A stretch of 64,000 bases of DNA. Source: Actinomycetes bacterium (GTDB lineage Bacteria; Actinomycetota; Acidimicrobiia; Acidimicrobiales; RAAP-2). Both the position numbers and the translations under genes were made by a program. Each line of letters begins with the position of its first letter. Position 1 is the stretch's first letter. The notes below the pieces were generated by a model, which made no database searches, had not been told where the DNA came from, and saw nothing but the letters and a program-made list of their open reading frames with translations. Of this stretch, positions 46,260 to 55,018 are shown piece after piece. The DNA is taken from contig JAKADK010000002.1 of assembly GCA_021820665.1 (NCBI GenBank), positions 44,277 to 108,276 on the forward strand. Reading direction: 5' to 3'.

Positions 46260-47398
46260 CCGGCTACCGCCGGGCCGACGGCCGGGTCGGGATCCGGAAC
46301 CACGTCGTCGTCCTGGCGGTGGACGACCTGTCCAACGCGGCGGTGGAGGGCATCGCCCGGCTCGTCCCCGGCCTGCTGCCGATCCCTCACGCCTACGGCA
46401 GGCTGCAGTTCGGGGAGGACCTCGAGCTCACGTTCAGGACGCTCATCGGCACCGGTGCGAACCCCAACGTCGCCGCAGCCGTCGTCGTGGGCATCGAGCC
46501 GGCGTGGACCGACCGGGTGGCAGACGGCATCGAAAAGACCGGGAAGCCGGTCGTCCGGCTGTCCATCGAGCGGCACGGTGACCTCGACACCATCGCCGAA
46601 GGCGCTCGACAGGGGGCGAAGCTGCTCCAGGACGCGAGCGAGATCCACCGCGTGCCCGTGGAGCGCCATGAGGTGATGATGTCGATCAAGTGCGGGGAGT
46701 CCGACACCACGAGCGGGCTCGGCGCCTGCCCGACCACCTCCGAGGCGGTCGACCGCACGGTGGCGGCCAACGGCACGGTGCTCTTCGGCGAGACCACCGA
46801 GCTGACCGGCGGCGAGCACCTGATCGCCGCCCGGTGCGTGGACGACGACGTGCGGGCCAAATTCCAAGGGTTCTTCGACGACTACATGGCGACGGTGGTC
46901 GCCGCCGGCGTCGACCTGCTCGGCTCCCAGCCCACCCAGGGGAACATCCGCGGTGGGCTCACGACCATCGAGGAAAAGGCCATGGGCAACATCGCCAAGA
47001 CCGGGTCGGTTCCGGTCGTCGACGCGCTCGCACCGGCCTGTGCGCCAACCCGCCCGGGGTTGAACTTCATGGACACCTCCTCGGCCGCGGCCGAATGCGT
47101 CACCCTGATGGCCGCGGCCGGTGCCGTGATCCACCTCTTCCCGACCGGGCAGGGCAACATCATCGGCCACCCCATCGAGCCGGTGATCAAGATCACCGCC
47201 AACCCGCTCACCGCCTCGACCATGGCCGAGCACATCGATCTCGACGTCTCCGGCCTCCTGCGCCAGGACTACAACCTGACCGAGGCGGGCGACCGGCTAA
47301 TGGACCTCGTCGACCGGACGATCAACGGACGCCTCACCGCGGCAGAGTCCATCGGCCACCGTGAGTTCGTCATCACCAAGCTCTACCGAAGCGCGTAG
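46241..47398 (+). CDS. UxaA-family large subunit, SuyB / altronate-dehydratase type
   Basis: Protein of 385 residues. Family blocks: GYRRADGRVGIRNHVVVLAV, PHAYGRLQFGEDLELTFRTL, SIKCGESDTTSGLGACPTTS, LFGETTELTGGEHLIAARC, PTQGNIRGGLTTIEEKAMGN and PTGQGNIIGHPIEPVIKITA. The N-terminal half lacks the THTTGCG-type motif of canonical altronate dehydratase and looks more like the group holding SuyB and the split lyases of fucose-type pathways. The Cys-Gly-Glu-Ser-Asp block probably binds a metal or Fe-S cofactor. It has AGGAG upstream, overlapping the small-subunit gene, and the aldehyde dehydrogenase starts 6 bp after it. Confidence 0.83.
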   Translation: MANAALTGYRRADGRVGIRNHVVVLAVDDLSNAAVEGIARLVPGLLPIPHAYGRLQFGEDLELTFRTLIGTGANPNVAAAVVVGIEPAWTDRVADGIEKTGKPVVRLSIERHGDLDTIAEGARQGAKLLQDASEIHRVPVERHEVMMSIKCGESDTTSGLGACPTTSEAVDRTVAANGTVLFGETTELTGGEHLIAARCVDDDVRAKFQGFFDDYMATVVAAGVDLLGSQPTQGNIRGGLTTIEEKAMGNIAKTGSVPVVDALAPACAPTRPGLNFMDTSSAAAECVTLMAAAGAVIHLFPTGQGNIIGHPIEPVIKITANPLTASTMAEHIDLDVSGLLRQDYNLTEAGDRLMDLVDRTINGRLTAAESIGHREFVITKLYRSA

Positions 47399-47404
47399 CG
47401 GCCG

Positions 47405-48865
47405 GTGCTCGAGACCGTTGCCCTGATCGAGTCCGGCCAGGTCGTTCCTCCCTGGATCGCCGGTCGGTGGCACCACCCCGACGGCGGCCCCACCCTCCCG
47501 GTGCGGAACCCGGCCACCGGAGAGACGATCGCCCGCCTGAGCTACGGCGGTGCGGACGACGCGGCGGCGGCGGCCGACGCCGCCGACGCCGCCGCTGCGG
47601 CCTGGGCCGACCGGTCAGCGCGCCATCGGGGCGGCGTGCTCCGGAAAGCCGCCGACCTCCTCGACGAGCGGGCCGATGCCATCGGACGCCTACTGGCGGC
47701 CGAGACCGGCAAGCGGGTGGCGGAAGCGATTGGCGAGACGCGCTTCTCCGCTGAGTACTTCCGGTGGTTCGCGGACGCGGCTCGCCAACCCCACGGCGAG
47801 GTGCTCACTCCCGAGGATCCCGGCCGGCGACAGCTCACCATCACCACGCCGGTGGGGGTGGTGGCGTCCCTCACCCCGTGGAACTTCCCCCTCTCCATCC
47901 AGGCAAGGAAGGTGGCGCCCGCGCTCGCTGCCGGGTGCACGGTCGTGGCCCGCGCCTCGGAAAAGGCGCCGCTCGCCGTCCTCGAGCTCTTCCGGGCGCT
48001 CGAGGACGCCGGCCTGCCGCCCGGAGTGGTGAACGTGATCCACGGTCCGGCCGGCGAGCAGTCCGACGCGCTCCTCGCCCATCCCGCCGTGCGGATGCTC
48101 ACGTTCACCGGGTCCACGTCGGTGGGCACCCGGCTCATGGCCGTGGCCGCCAACCGGGTCGTGCGCTGCGCGCTGGAGCTCGGCGGAGATGCACCGTTCA
48201 TCATCTTCGCCGACGCCGACCTCGACGCGGCCGTCGAAGGGCTCCTCGTGGCGAAGTTCCGCAACAACGGGCAGTCTTGCATCGGCGCCAACCGCGTCTT
48301 CGTCGAGCGCCCGGTCCTCGACGAGGTCACCGCCCGGCTCGGTGCCGCCACGTCCCGGCTGACGGTCGGAGACCCGCTCGGTCCTCACGACCCGGACATC
48401 GGCCCGCTCATCGACACCGATCGGGTGAAGGCGGTCACTGCCATCGTCGACGAGGCGCTCTCCTCGGGGGCCCGATGGCTGGGTGACGCGCCGGAGATCC
48501 CCCCGGGCGACTGCTACATGCGCCCCGGTTTCCTCCTCGGCGCGTCCGAGACGACCGGCCTCGCCACGACCGAGGTCTTCGGACCGGTCGCCGGCGTCTT
48601 CCCGTTCGACACCGACGAAGAGGTGATCAGCCGGGCGAACGACTCCGAGATGGGCCTGGCCGGCTACTTCTACACCCGTGACCTGAAGCGGCTCTGGACG
48701 ATGGCCGAGCGGCTGGAGGTGGGGATCCTCGGCTGCAACCATCCCCTCCCGTCGGTGGCGTTCGCCCCCATGGGCGGCGTGAAGCAGAGCGGGCTCGGCC
48801 GGGAAGGGGCGCGCCAGGGCCTCGAGGAGTTCGTCGAGACTCGCTACCTGTCGATCGGTCTGTGA
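47405..48865 (+). CDS. NAD(P)-dependent aldehyde dehydrogenase, SSADH-like
   Basis: Protein of 486 residues. Catalytic Cys in FRNNGQSCIGANR, general-base Glu in ALELGGDAPFIIF, NAD(P) motif LTFTGSTSVGTRLM. The closest resemblance is to succinate-semialdehyde dehydrogenases, a group that also contains lactaldehyde and sulfolactaldehyde dehydrogenases. GTG start at 47405, 6 bp after the lyase gene; the dehydratase gene starts 6 bp after its stop. In the pathway it would oxidise the aldehyde released by the aldolase (lactaldehyde, glyceraldehyde or sulfolactaldehyde) to the acid. Confidence 0.87.
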   Translation: MLETVALIESGQVVPPWIAGRWHHPDGGPTLPVRNPATGETIARLSYGGADDAAAAADAADAAAAAWADRSARHRGGVLRKAADLLDERADAIGRLLAAETGKRVAEAIGETRFSAEYFRWFADAARQPHGEVLTPEDPGRRQLTITTPVGVVASLTPWNFPLSIQARKVAPALAAGCTVVARASEKAPLAVLELFRALEDAGLPPGVVNVIHGPAGEQSDALLAHPAVRMLTFTGSTSVGTRLMAVAANRVVRCALELGGDAPFIIFADADLDAAVEGLLVAKFRNNGQSCIGANRVFVERPVLDEVTARLGAATSRLTVGDPLGPHDPDIGPLIDTDRVKAVTAIVDEALSSGARWLGDAPEIPPGDCYMRPGFLLGASETTGLATTEVFGPVAGVFPFDTDEEVISRANDSEMGLAGYFYTRDLKRLWTMAERLEVGILGCNHPLPSVAFAPMGGVKQSGLGREGARQGLEEFVETRYLSIGL

Positions 48866-48871
48866 GGAGGC

Positions 48872-50587
48872 GTGCCCGAGCTCCGCAGCGCCACCTGGTT
48901 CGGTGCCACCGGCAAGGTCGGCTTCTACCACCGGTCGCACACCAAGTCCGAGGGCTTCCCGGCTGACCTCTTCGACGGCCGACCGGTCATCGGCATCGCC
49001 GCCAGCTGGTCGGACCTCGCCCCGTGTAACGCCCACCTCCACGACCTGGCTCAGTCGGTGAAGGCGGGGGTGTGGGAGGCCGGCGGGTTCCCCTTCGAGT
49101 TCCCCACCCTGGCTCTGGGGGAGACGCTGATGCGCCCGACCGCCATGCTGTACCGCAACCTGGCCGCCATGGAGATCGAGGAGCTCCTGCGGTCCAATCC
49201 CCTCGACGGCGTCGTCCTCCTCACCGGCTGCGACAAGACGACGCCGGCAGCCGTGATGGGAGCAACGAGCGCCGACCTCCCGGCGATCGTCGTGACGGGC
49301 GGTCCGATGATGAACGGCCGGTTCCGGGGCGTGCAGGTCGGTTCGGGGACCGACCTGTGGAAGTTCTCCGAGGACGTGCGGGCCGGGACCATGACCCCCG
49401 AGGACTTCGTCGCCTCGGAGGCCTGCGTCTCCCGGAGCAACGGGCACTGCACCACGATGGGGACGGCGTCGACGATGGCCTGCCTGACCGAGGCGCTCGG
49501 CCTCCAGCTCCCCGGGTCGGCAGCGGTTCCCGCCGTCGACGCCGCTCGGAAGGTCTACGGCCACCTTGCCGGGCGCCGCATCGTCGCCATGGTGCACGAG
49601 GACCTCCGGCCCTCGCAGGTCCTCACCCGCCAGGCGTTCGAGAACGCGATCAAGACGAACGTGGCGATCGGGGGGTCGACCAACGCGATCATCCATCTGC
49701 TCGCCATGGCCGGGCGGGCCGGGGTCGACCTGGTGCTCGACGACTTCGACCGGCTCGGACGGGACGTCCCCACGCTCGTCAACCTGAAGCCGACCGGGGA
49801 GTTCCTGATGGAGGAGTTCGCCGCTGCGGGGGGCGTGCCGGCCGTCATGGCCGAGATCGCCGATCTCCTCCATCTCGATGCGCGCACGGTCACCGGGGGG
49901 ACCCTGGGAGACCAGCTGGCCGGAGCCCCATGCTTCGACCGTTCGGTGATCACGACGCGCGACCGGCCACTGCTCGGCCCGGGCCGGGGCACGATCGTGC
50001 TCCATGGCAACCTCTGTCCCGACGGCGCCGTCCTGAAGCTCTCGGCCGCCTCCGAGGGCCTGCTGTCCCACCGCGGCCGGGCGTGGGTCTTCGACACGGT
50101 CGAGGAGCTCAACGAGGCGATGGACCGGGACGACCTCGACATCGCCGCCGACGACGTCCTCGTGCTCCGGTACGCCGGGCCCAAGGGGTACCCGGGCATG
50201 CCCGAGGTCGGGAACCTGGCGCTTCCCCGGCCCCTCGTCCGCCAAGGGCTGCGCGACATGGTCCGGATCTCCGACGCCCGGATGAGCGGCACGTCGTTCG
50301 GGACCGTGGTGCTCCATGTCGCCCCCGAAGCAGCCGTCGGCGGACCGCTCGCGCTGGTCGAGACCGGGGATTGGATCGTGCTCGACGTCGAGAGCCGCTC
50401 CCTCCGGCTCGAGGTGGAAGACGAGGTTCTCGACGAGCGCCGGCGGCGGTGGTCGCCGCCTCTCGACCGCACCGACGGCGGCTACGTCGAGCTCTACCGG
50501 TCCCACGTGCTCCAGGCCGATCGCGGTGCCGACTTCGACTTCCTCGTCGGCACCCGGGGCGCGGCGATCCCCCGACAGTCCACATGA
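48872..50587 (+). CDS. IlvD/EDD-family sugar-acid dehydratase
   Basis: Protein of 571 residues; GTG at 48872 after GAGGAGG. Fe-S cysteines C52 (SDLAPCNAHLHDLA), C120 (LLTGCDKTTPAAVMGATS) and C193 (SNGHCTTMGTASTMACL) match the [2Fe-2S] site of the arabinonate/xylonate and phosphogluconate dehydratase branch; the length and N-terminus fit the sugar-acid group, not IlvD proper. It makes a 2-keto-3-deoxy acid from an aldonate (hexonate, pentonate or sulfogluconate). Having this and a UxaA-type lyase in one operon implies two dehydration/lyase steps or two substrates. Overlaps the SDR gene by 4 bp. Confidence 0.87.
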   Translation: MPELRSATWFGATGKVGFYHRSHTKSEGFPADLFDGRPVIGIAASWSDLAPCNAHLHDLAQSVKAGVWEAGGFPFEFPTLALGETLMRPTAMLYRNLAAMEIEELLRSNPLDGVVLLTGCDKTTPAAVMGATSADLPAIVVTGGPMMNGRFRGVQVGSGTDLWKFSEDVRAGTMTPEDFVASEACVSRSNGHCTTMGTASTMACLTEALGLQLPGSAAVPAVDAARKVYGHLAGRRIVAMVHEDLRPSQVLTRQAFENAIKTNVAIGGSTNAIIHLLAMAGRAGVDLVLDDFDRLGRDVPTLVNLKPTGEFLMEEFAAAGGVPAVMAEIADLLHLDARTVTGGTLGDQLAGAPCFDRSVITTRDRPLLGPGRGTIVLHGNLCPDGAVLKLSAASEGLLSHRGRAWVFDTVEELNEAMDRDDLDIAADDVLVLRYAGPKGYPGMPEVGNLALPRPLVRQGLRDMVRISDARMSGTSFGTVVLHVAPEAAVGGPLALVETGDWIVLDVESRSLRLEVEDEVLDERRRRWSPPLDRTDGGYVELYRSHVLQADRGADFDFLVGTRGAAIPRQST

Positions 50588-51504
50588 GCAGCCCCCACGT
50601 GAGCGGCCCGAGCCAGCCGGCCGTCTCGATGGCCGGCTGGCTCGAAGGAACCGTCGCGCTGGTCACCGGAGCGGGAGGGGGCATCGGCGCCGCCATCGCC
50701 CGACAGCTCGCCGCCGCCTCCGCCTCGGTCGCCGTCGTCGACCGCGATGCCGACAGCGCTGATGCCACCGTCAATGCGATCGTGGCCACCGGGGGACGGG
50801 CTGTGGCGATCGTGGCCGACATCAGTCGTCCCGAGCAGCGCCGCCAGCTGGTGGGCGACGTGGTGGCGGGCCTGGGTGAGGTCGACATCCTCGTGAACAA
50901 CGCCGCCGACCACGGTGTCCGCCACCGGTTCCTCGACGTGACCGAGGCAGAATGGGAGCGCATCCTCGCCACCAACCTGACCGCCACCGCGTTCCTGGCC
51001 CAGGCGGTGGCGCCGGGCATGGCGCGCCGAGGCGGTGGCGCCATCGTCAACCTGGCGGCGATCCAGGCCGCGTTGCCGGTGCCGACCTACGCGAGCTACG
51101 TCGCCACGAAGGGAGGCATCATCTCGCTCACCAGAGCCCTCGCCGTCGAGCTCTCACCGCACGGCATCCGCGTGAACGCCATCGCCCCCGGCGCCATTGC
51201 TTCGGGCTCCACCGTCGACGCATTGGCGGCGAGCGGGGCCCCGACCGGGTCCGCACCCACGCTGCTCGGTCGCATGGGCACGGTCGAGGAGGTAGCCAAC
51301 GCCTGCGTGTTCCTGGCGTCGGACGCGGCCTCGTTCGTCACGGGCACGATGCTCGTCGTCGACGGGGGACGCAGCCTCTCGCGCGAGCCCGACCCGTTCG
51401 CCACGTTCGGCACCCTGACCCGGGCAGACACCTCCACGATCCCCGCGTCGCCCGGCGGGAGGGACACCACCCGGCCCGGGAAAGCTCCGGGCGGTCGCCG
51501 ATGA
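50584..51504 (+). CDS. SDR-family dehydrogenase (sugar 1-dehydrogenase-like)
   Basis: Protein of 306 residues. Cofactor motif VALVTGAGGGIGAAIARQLA, NNAADHG, and YxxxK in YASYVATKGGIISLTRALA. The serine normally 13 residues before the Tyr is Ala here (NLAAIQAALPVPTY), so the catalytic tetrad is incomplete; this may weaken or change the reaction. The C-terminal 30 residues are a Pro/Thr/Gly-rich tail. The best guess is an aldose or sugar-acid dehydrogenase, by context. Start ATG overlaps the dehydratase stop (ATGA) and its stop overlaps the aldolase start (ATGA). Confidence 0.8.
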   Translation: MSSPHVSGPSQPAVSMAGWLEGTVALVTGAGGGIGAAIARQLAAASASVAVVDRDADSADATVNAIVATGGRAVAIVADISRPEQRRQLVGDVVAGLGEVDILVNNAADHGVRHRFLDVTEAEWERILATNLTATAFLAQAVAPGMARRGGGAIVNLAAIQAALPVPTYASYVATKGGIISLTRALAVELSPHGIRVNAIAPGAIASGSTVDALAASGAPTGSAPTLLGRMGTVEEVANACVFLASDAASFVTGTMLVVDGGRSLSREPDPFATFGTLTRADTSTIPASPGGRDTTRPGKAPGGRR

Positions 51505-52472
51505 GCGCCGCCCCTCCCGGCCCGCCCGAGACCGCGGGGGCACCAGGTGGGCCGGCTCCCGACGCCGGGGCCGCCGCGGCGTCTCCACCGGGCGGAGTGA
51601 TGGCGGCTCTCGCCACGCCGCTCACCGAACGGGGCACGCTCGACCACACCGCGCTGGCCCGCCTGGTCCGCCACATCCTCGGCTCCGGGGCGTCCGGGAT
51701 CTGCCCGGCGGGGTCCACCGGCGAGGGTCCCCTCCTTTCCCGGGAGCTCCGGACCGAGCTGACTGCCGCGGTCGCAGAGCTGGTCACACCCTCGACGATG
51801 GTCATCCCGGCGACGGTCAGCACCACGCCGGAAGACACGGTCGCCGACCTCGAGGCCTACGCCGGGGCCGGTGCGACAGCGGCCCTCGTCCCCCCGCCGT
51901 TCTACTACCCCCTCTCCGATACCGCCGTCCACCGCTTCTTCGCGGAGATCGCCGAGCACTCGCCGCTCCCGCTGCTCCTCTACAACATCCCCGCCATGAC
52001 GAAGGTCGTCCTGCCGGTCGGGGTCGTCACGGAGCTGGCCGCACACCCGAGGGTGGTCGGGATGAAGGACTCGAGCCGGGATCTCGAGTACTTCCAGTCG
52101 GTGGCGGGAGCCACGGCGCACGACGCCTCGTTCTCCCTGCTGACGGGTTCGGACACCCTGCTGGTCGCCAGCCTCCTGGCCGGAGGAGCGGGCACGATCG
52201 CCGCCTCGGTCAACCTGGTGCCCGGGATGGTGACCGGTTTGTACCGGGCCGTCACCGGCGGGCGGTGGGCGCAGGCCCGATCACTCCAGGAACGCCTGCT
52301 CGCCATCGTGCTGGCGTGCCGCCGTCCGGGATTTCCGGCGGGGTGGAAGGCCGCCCTGGCGCTCTACCATCTCTGCGAGCCCCACGTCGCTTCTCCGCTC
52401 GTGCCGGCGTCGCCCGAGGCCACCCGCCGGCTCGCCGGCGAGCTTGCACCGCTCCTCGCTGCACCCGAATGA
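51501..52472 (+). CDS. DapA/NanA-family aldolase or dehydratase
   Basis: Protein of 323 residues with a class I (Schiff-base) TIM-barrel lyase fold. Features: GICPAGSTGEGPLLSRELRT (substrate carboxylate loop), LLLYNIPAMTKVVLP (catalytic Tyr) and VVGMKDSSRDLEYF (Schiff-base Lys), plus GSDTLLVASLLAGGAGTI. A Pro/Gly/Ala-rich N-terminal stretch of 30 residues precedes the fold. The family includes dihydrodipicolinate synthase, KDG aldolase and 2-keto-3-deoxy-pentonate dehydratase. In this operon it would cleave or dehydrate the 2-keto-3-deoxy acid. Aldolase (pyruvate plus aldehyde) matches the neighbouring aldehyde dehydrogenase best. Last gene of the plus-strand run. Confidence 0.83.
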   Translation: MSAAPPGPPETAGAPGGPAPDAGAAAASPPGGVMAALATPLTERGTLDHTALARLVRHILGSGASGICPAGSTGEGPLLSRELRTELTAAVAELVTPSTMVIPATVSTTPEDTVADLEAYAGAGATAALVPPPFYYPLSDTAVHRFFAEIAEHSPLPLLLYNIPAMTKVVLPVGVVTELAAHPRVVGMKDSSRDLEYFQSVAGATAHDASFSLLTGSDTLLVASLLAGGAGTIAASVNLVPGMVTGLYRAVTGGRWAQARSLQERLLAIVLACRRPGFPAGWKAALALYHLCEPHVASPLVPASPEATRRLAGELAPLLAAPE

Positions 52473-52556
52473 ACCTGCGTCGCTCCGACCGTGGTCTCCG
52501 GATGCCACCGCGCGCCATTGCTGGTCAGCCCCGACACCACCCTCGTCACCCCTGCA

Positions 52557-52616
52557 CGTAGGGCACCTCACCCCTGTACGCAGAGCAGCTCACCACTCCG
52601 TAGGGCACCTCACCCC
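52557..52616. repeat. 18-bp direct repeat between convergent genes
   Basis: CGTAGGGCACCTCACCCC at 52557-52574 and 52599-52616 (42-bp period), in the 156-bp gap between the aldolase and the LDH2-type gene. A further imperfect 'gcacctcacc' pattern surrounds them. Function unknown; may be a short dispersed element. Confidence 0.6.
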
Positions 52617-52628
52617 GACACAGAGGGC

Positions 52629-53657
52629 TCACCACCCCGGAGGGCGCCCCGCACCAGCCGCGTCGGCAAGGTCGGCCAGCCGGGCCGCCAACGGGTCCGC
52701 CACGGTCAGTGGGTCCGCATCGGAGATCTCCCCCGGCGATCGCCGACCGGCCCCGGGAAGGCGGCCGCCCGCTGCTTCGATGCGACGGGCCAGCAGCGGA
52801 CGCCGGTCGGCCCCGTGGCCGTCGACATCGAACCGTACGGGATCGAGCGCGACCACCAGGTGGGCGATGCGCTGGGGTGACCCCGCCGACCCGGCCGCCA
52901 GCGGATCCGCGATGTCACCGGCGAGGTTCGGCCCGACCAGGCCACCCGTCAGCGCTTCGACCAGGAAGGCCACGGAAAAGCCCTTCGCCCCCCCCATGGG
53001 GGCCAGCATCCCTCGCAGGGCGGCAGCCGGGTCGGTGGTGGGTACGCCCGACTCGTCGAACGCCCAGCCCTCGGAGAGCTCCGTCCCCGCAGCCGCCGCC
53101 TCGGCGATCTTCCCCCGTGCCACACTCGTGGTCGCCAGGTCCACCACGGCCGGGCGCGGGGGTCCCGGCATGCCCATCGCCAGCGGGCTGGTCGACAGCA
53201 CCGGAGCGTGGCCACCCCACGGCGGCATCACGGCCGGTCCGTTGGAGAACACCAGGCCGAACAGACGGCGCTCCACCATGGGCATGACGTACAGGCCGAG
53301 CGCCCCACAGTGCCCCGAGTTCCCGACCGACACGGCCGCGATCCCGAAGCGCTCGGCCCGCGCCGCTGCCGTCACCGCCGCCTCCCACACCTGCCAGTGC
53401 CCGAGCCCGTTCCCCCCGTCATAGGCGACGGCCGGGCCGGTGTCGGTCACCATGCGTAGCTCGGCCGCGGGATCGGCGCCACCGGCCTCGAACCGGTCCA
53501 CGTAGAACGGCACTCGGAGCAGTCCGTGGGACCCCCGGCCCTGCGCCTCGGCGACGACGATCGCCCACGCCGTGCGCTGGGCGTAGCGCTCGGGCATGCC
53601 CGCCGCGCCGAGGACCGCCGCCACCAACTGCTTCATCGCACCGACCGTGGTCTCCAC
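52629..53657 (-). CDS. LDH2/malate-L-lactate dehydrogenase family (ComC-like)
   Basis: Protein of 342 residues. GTG start at 53657 after AAAAGGAGCAGGA. Family features: GRGSHGLLRVPFYVDRFEAG, YDGGNGLGHWQVWEAA, NSGHCGALGLYVMPMV, STSPLAMGMPGPPRP and PMGGAKGFSVAFLVEALTGG. The family (malate/L-lactate/ureidoglycolate/sulfolactate dehydrogenases) uses NAD(P) to interconvert 2-hydroxy and 2-keto acids. In sulfolactate-degrading bacteria ComC of this family works with a D-isomer-type SlcC, and here such a dehydrogenase gene is divergent just upstream. Other 2-hydroxy acids such as lactate remain possible. Confidence 0.85.
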   Translation of the reverse strand: METTVGAMKQLVAAVLGAAGMPERYAQRTAWAIVVAEAQGRGSHGLLRVPFYVDRFEAGGADPAAELRMVTDTGPAVAYDGGNGLGHWQVWEAAVTAAARAERFGIAAVSVGNSGHCGALGLYVMPMVERRLFGLVFSNGPAVMPPWGGHAPVLSTSPLAMGMPGPPRPAVVDLATTSVARGKIAEAAAAGTELSEGWAFDESGVPTTDPAAALRGMLAPMGGAKGFSVAFLVEALTGGLVGPNLAGDIADPLAAGSAGSPQRIAHLVVALDPVRFDVDGHGADRRPLLARRIEAAGGRLPGAGRRSPGEISDADPLTVADPLAARLADLADAAGAGRPPGW

Positions 53658-53720
53658 TCCTGCTCCTTTTCACGTCGACGTCACGTTGACACGACTTCCC
53701 CGCAGTGAGACGATAGCAGT

Positions 53721-53738
53721 GGTATGACCTCTGGTCAT
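53721..53738. promoter_or_regulatory. GGTATGACCTCT operator in the divergent dehydrogenase promoter
   Basis: GGTATGACCTCT at 53721-53732, continuing into an inverted repeat ATGACC-TCT-GGTCAT (53724-53738). It is 64 bp from the LDH2-type start and 81 bp from the D-2-hydroxyacid dehydrogenase start, so it can control both. Confidence 0.68.
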
Positions 53739-53818
53739 CCGGTGCCCCTCCCGCTGTGGCGCCTACCCGCTGCCCGTCCCGCCGGCCCCGGTCGGCCCAC
53801 CGTCAGGAGACCCGTCCC

Positions 53819-54832
53819 GTGCCGACGCCACCGAATGCCCCCGACCAGGAGCCGATCCACCCCGGAGCGGTGGTGGTGGCCGAAGACGTGTGGGGTGACG
53901 CCTTCGGCGGTCTCGCCACGCGGTACGGGATCGAGCTCCAGCCCGATCTGTGGCAGGACCGTGACGCGCTCGGTGATGCGGTACGCGGGGCACGTGCCCT
54001 GGTGGTGCGGAACCGCACGGCGGTCGACCGGACCCTGCTCGAGCACGCGGCATGCCTCGAGGTCGTGGCTCGAGCCGGGGTCGGCCTGGACAACATCGAC
54101 GTCGCCGCCGCCGATGAGCTGGGCATCGTCGTCGTCGCTCCTCTCGGCGCCAACGCCCGCAGCGTGGCCGAGCACTCCCTGGCCCTGGCCCTGGCCCTGG
54201 CGAGAGACGTCGTGGGGAACGACCGCCGGGTGCGCGACGGCCGGTGGGACCGCCAACTGGGCATCGAGCTGTCCGGCCGCACCTGGGGGATCGTGGGGCT
54301 CGGCGCCACCGGGCGGGCGCTCGCCTCGGTGGTGGGGGCGCTCGGGATGGCGTGCGTCGGGTTCGACCCCGCCGTCCCGAGCGACGAGCCGCTCCCTCCC
54401 GGCGTCCACGAGCGGCTCGACACGATCGACCAGCTCCTCGGCCGCGCCGACGTCGTGTCCCTCCACGTGCCGCTCACGCCGGCCACGGCGTCGATGGTCG
54501 ACGCCCGGTTCCTGGCAGCGATGCGACCGGGGGCGTACCTGATCAACGTCTCCCGCGGCGGCCTCGTCGACGAAGAGGCGCTGTGCGACGCCCTCGAGTC
54601 GGGTCGGCTGGGCGGCGCCGGCATCGACGTCCGGGTCGAGGAGCCGCCTGTTCCGGGCCGGTTGGAACGCCACCCTCACGTGGTCCTGAGCCCCCACGTC
54701 GCCGGCCTCACGCACGAGTCCCAGGAGCAGGTGACCACCGTCCTCGCCCACAACCTCGACCTGGTCCTCGGAGGTCAAGAGGCGCTCCAGGCCGTGGGAG
54801 CGCATCGGCGCCCGGCCCGACCCCGACCGTGA
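53819..54832 (+). CDS. D-isomer 2-hydroxyacid dehydrogenase (SerA/SlcC-like)
   Basis: Protein of 337 residues, GTG at 53819 with AGGAG 9 bases upstream. NAD motif GIVGLGATGRALASVVGALG; catalytic Arg in INVSRGGLVDEEALCDALES, Glu in GAGIDVRVEEPPVPG and His in VLSPHVAGLTHES. The N-terminal substrate domain is short, without the ACT regulatory domain of serine-pathway SerA, so amino-acid biosynthesis is unlikely. (S)-sulfolactate dehydrogenase SlcC belongs to this family, as do glyoxylate/hydroxypyruvate reductases. It shares a promoter region and operator with the LDH2-type dehydrogenase. Confidence 0.83.
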   Translation: MPTPPNAPDQEPIHPGAVVVAEDVWGDAFGGLATRYGIELQPDLWQDRDALGDAVRGARALVVRNRTAVDRTLLEHAACLEVVARAGVGLDNIDVAAADELGIVVVAPLGANARSVAEHSLALALALARDVVGNDRRVRDGRWDRQLGIELSGRTWGIVGLGATGRALASVVGALGMACVGFDPAVPSDEPLPPGVHERLDTIDQLLGRADVVSLHVPLTPATASMVDARFLAAMRPGAYLINVSRGGLVDEEALCDALESGRLGGAGIDVRVEEPPVPGRLERHPHVVLSPHVAGLTHESQEQVTTVLAHNLDLVLGGQEALQAVGAHRRPARPRP

Positions 54833-55018
54833 GCACACGCCCGCTCCGCTGAGAGCCGCCACGTGCGCACCGGGTCGCCCGGTCCGCTGGCCAGACCGGC
54901 ATGTCCACCGCGCCGGGAGCTTGCCGGAGCCCGGTCCCCACCGTCCCCCCTCGAGCACGCGTCGGCTCCCGAACGCCACGGTACCCGCCTTGTCGCGGGG
55001 AGGACCGGCGGGCCGCCG

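Noticed and set aside
46241..47398. Calling the lyase a certain sulfolactate sulfo-lyase
   Set aside because: Sequence motifs are shared with altronate- and fuconate-type lyases, so only the family is called and both hypotheses are given.
47690..50506. Long minus-strand frame opposite the aldehyde dehydrogenase and dehydratase
   Set aside because: Pro/Arg/Gly-rich translation without known motifs, opposite two well-supported enzymes.
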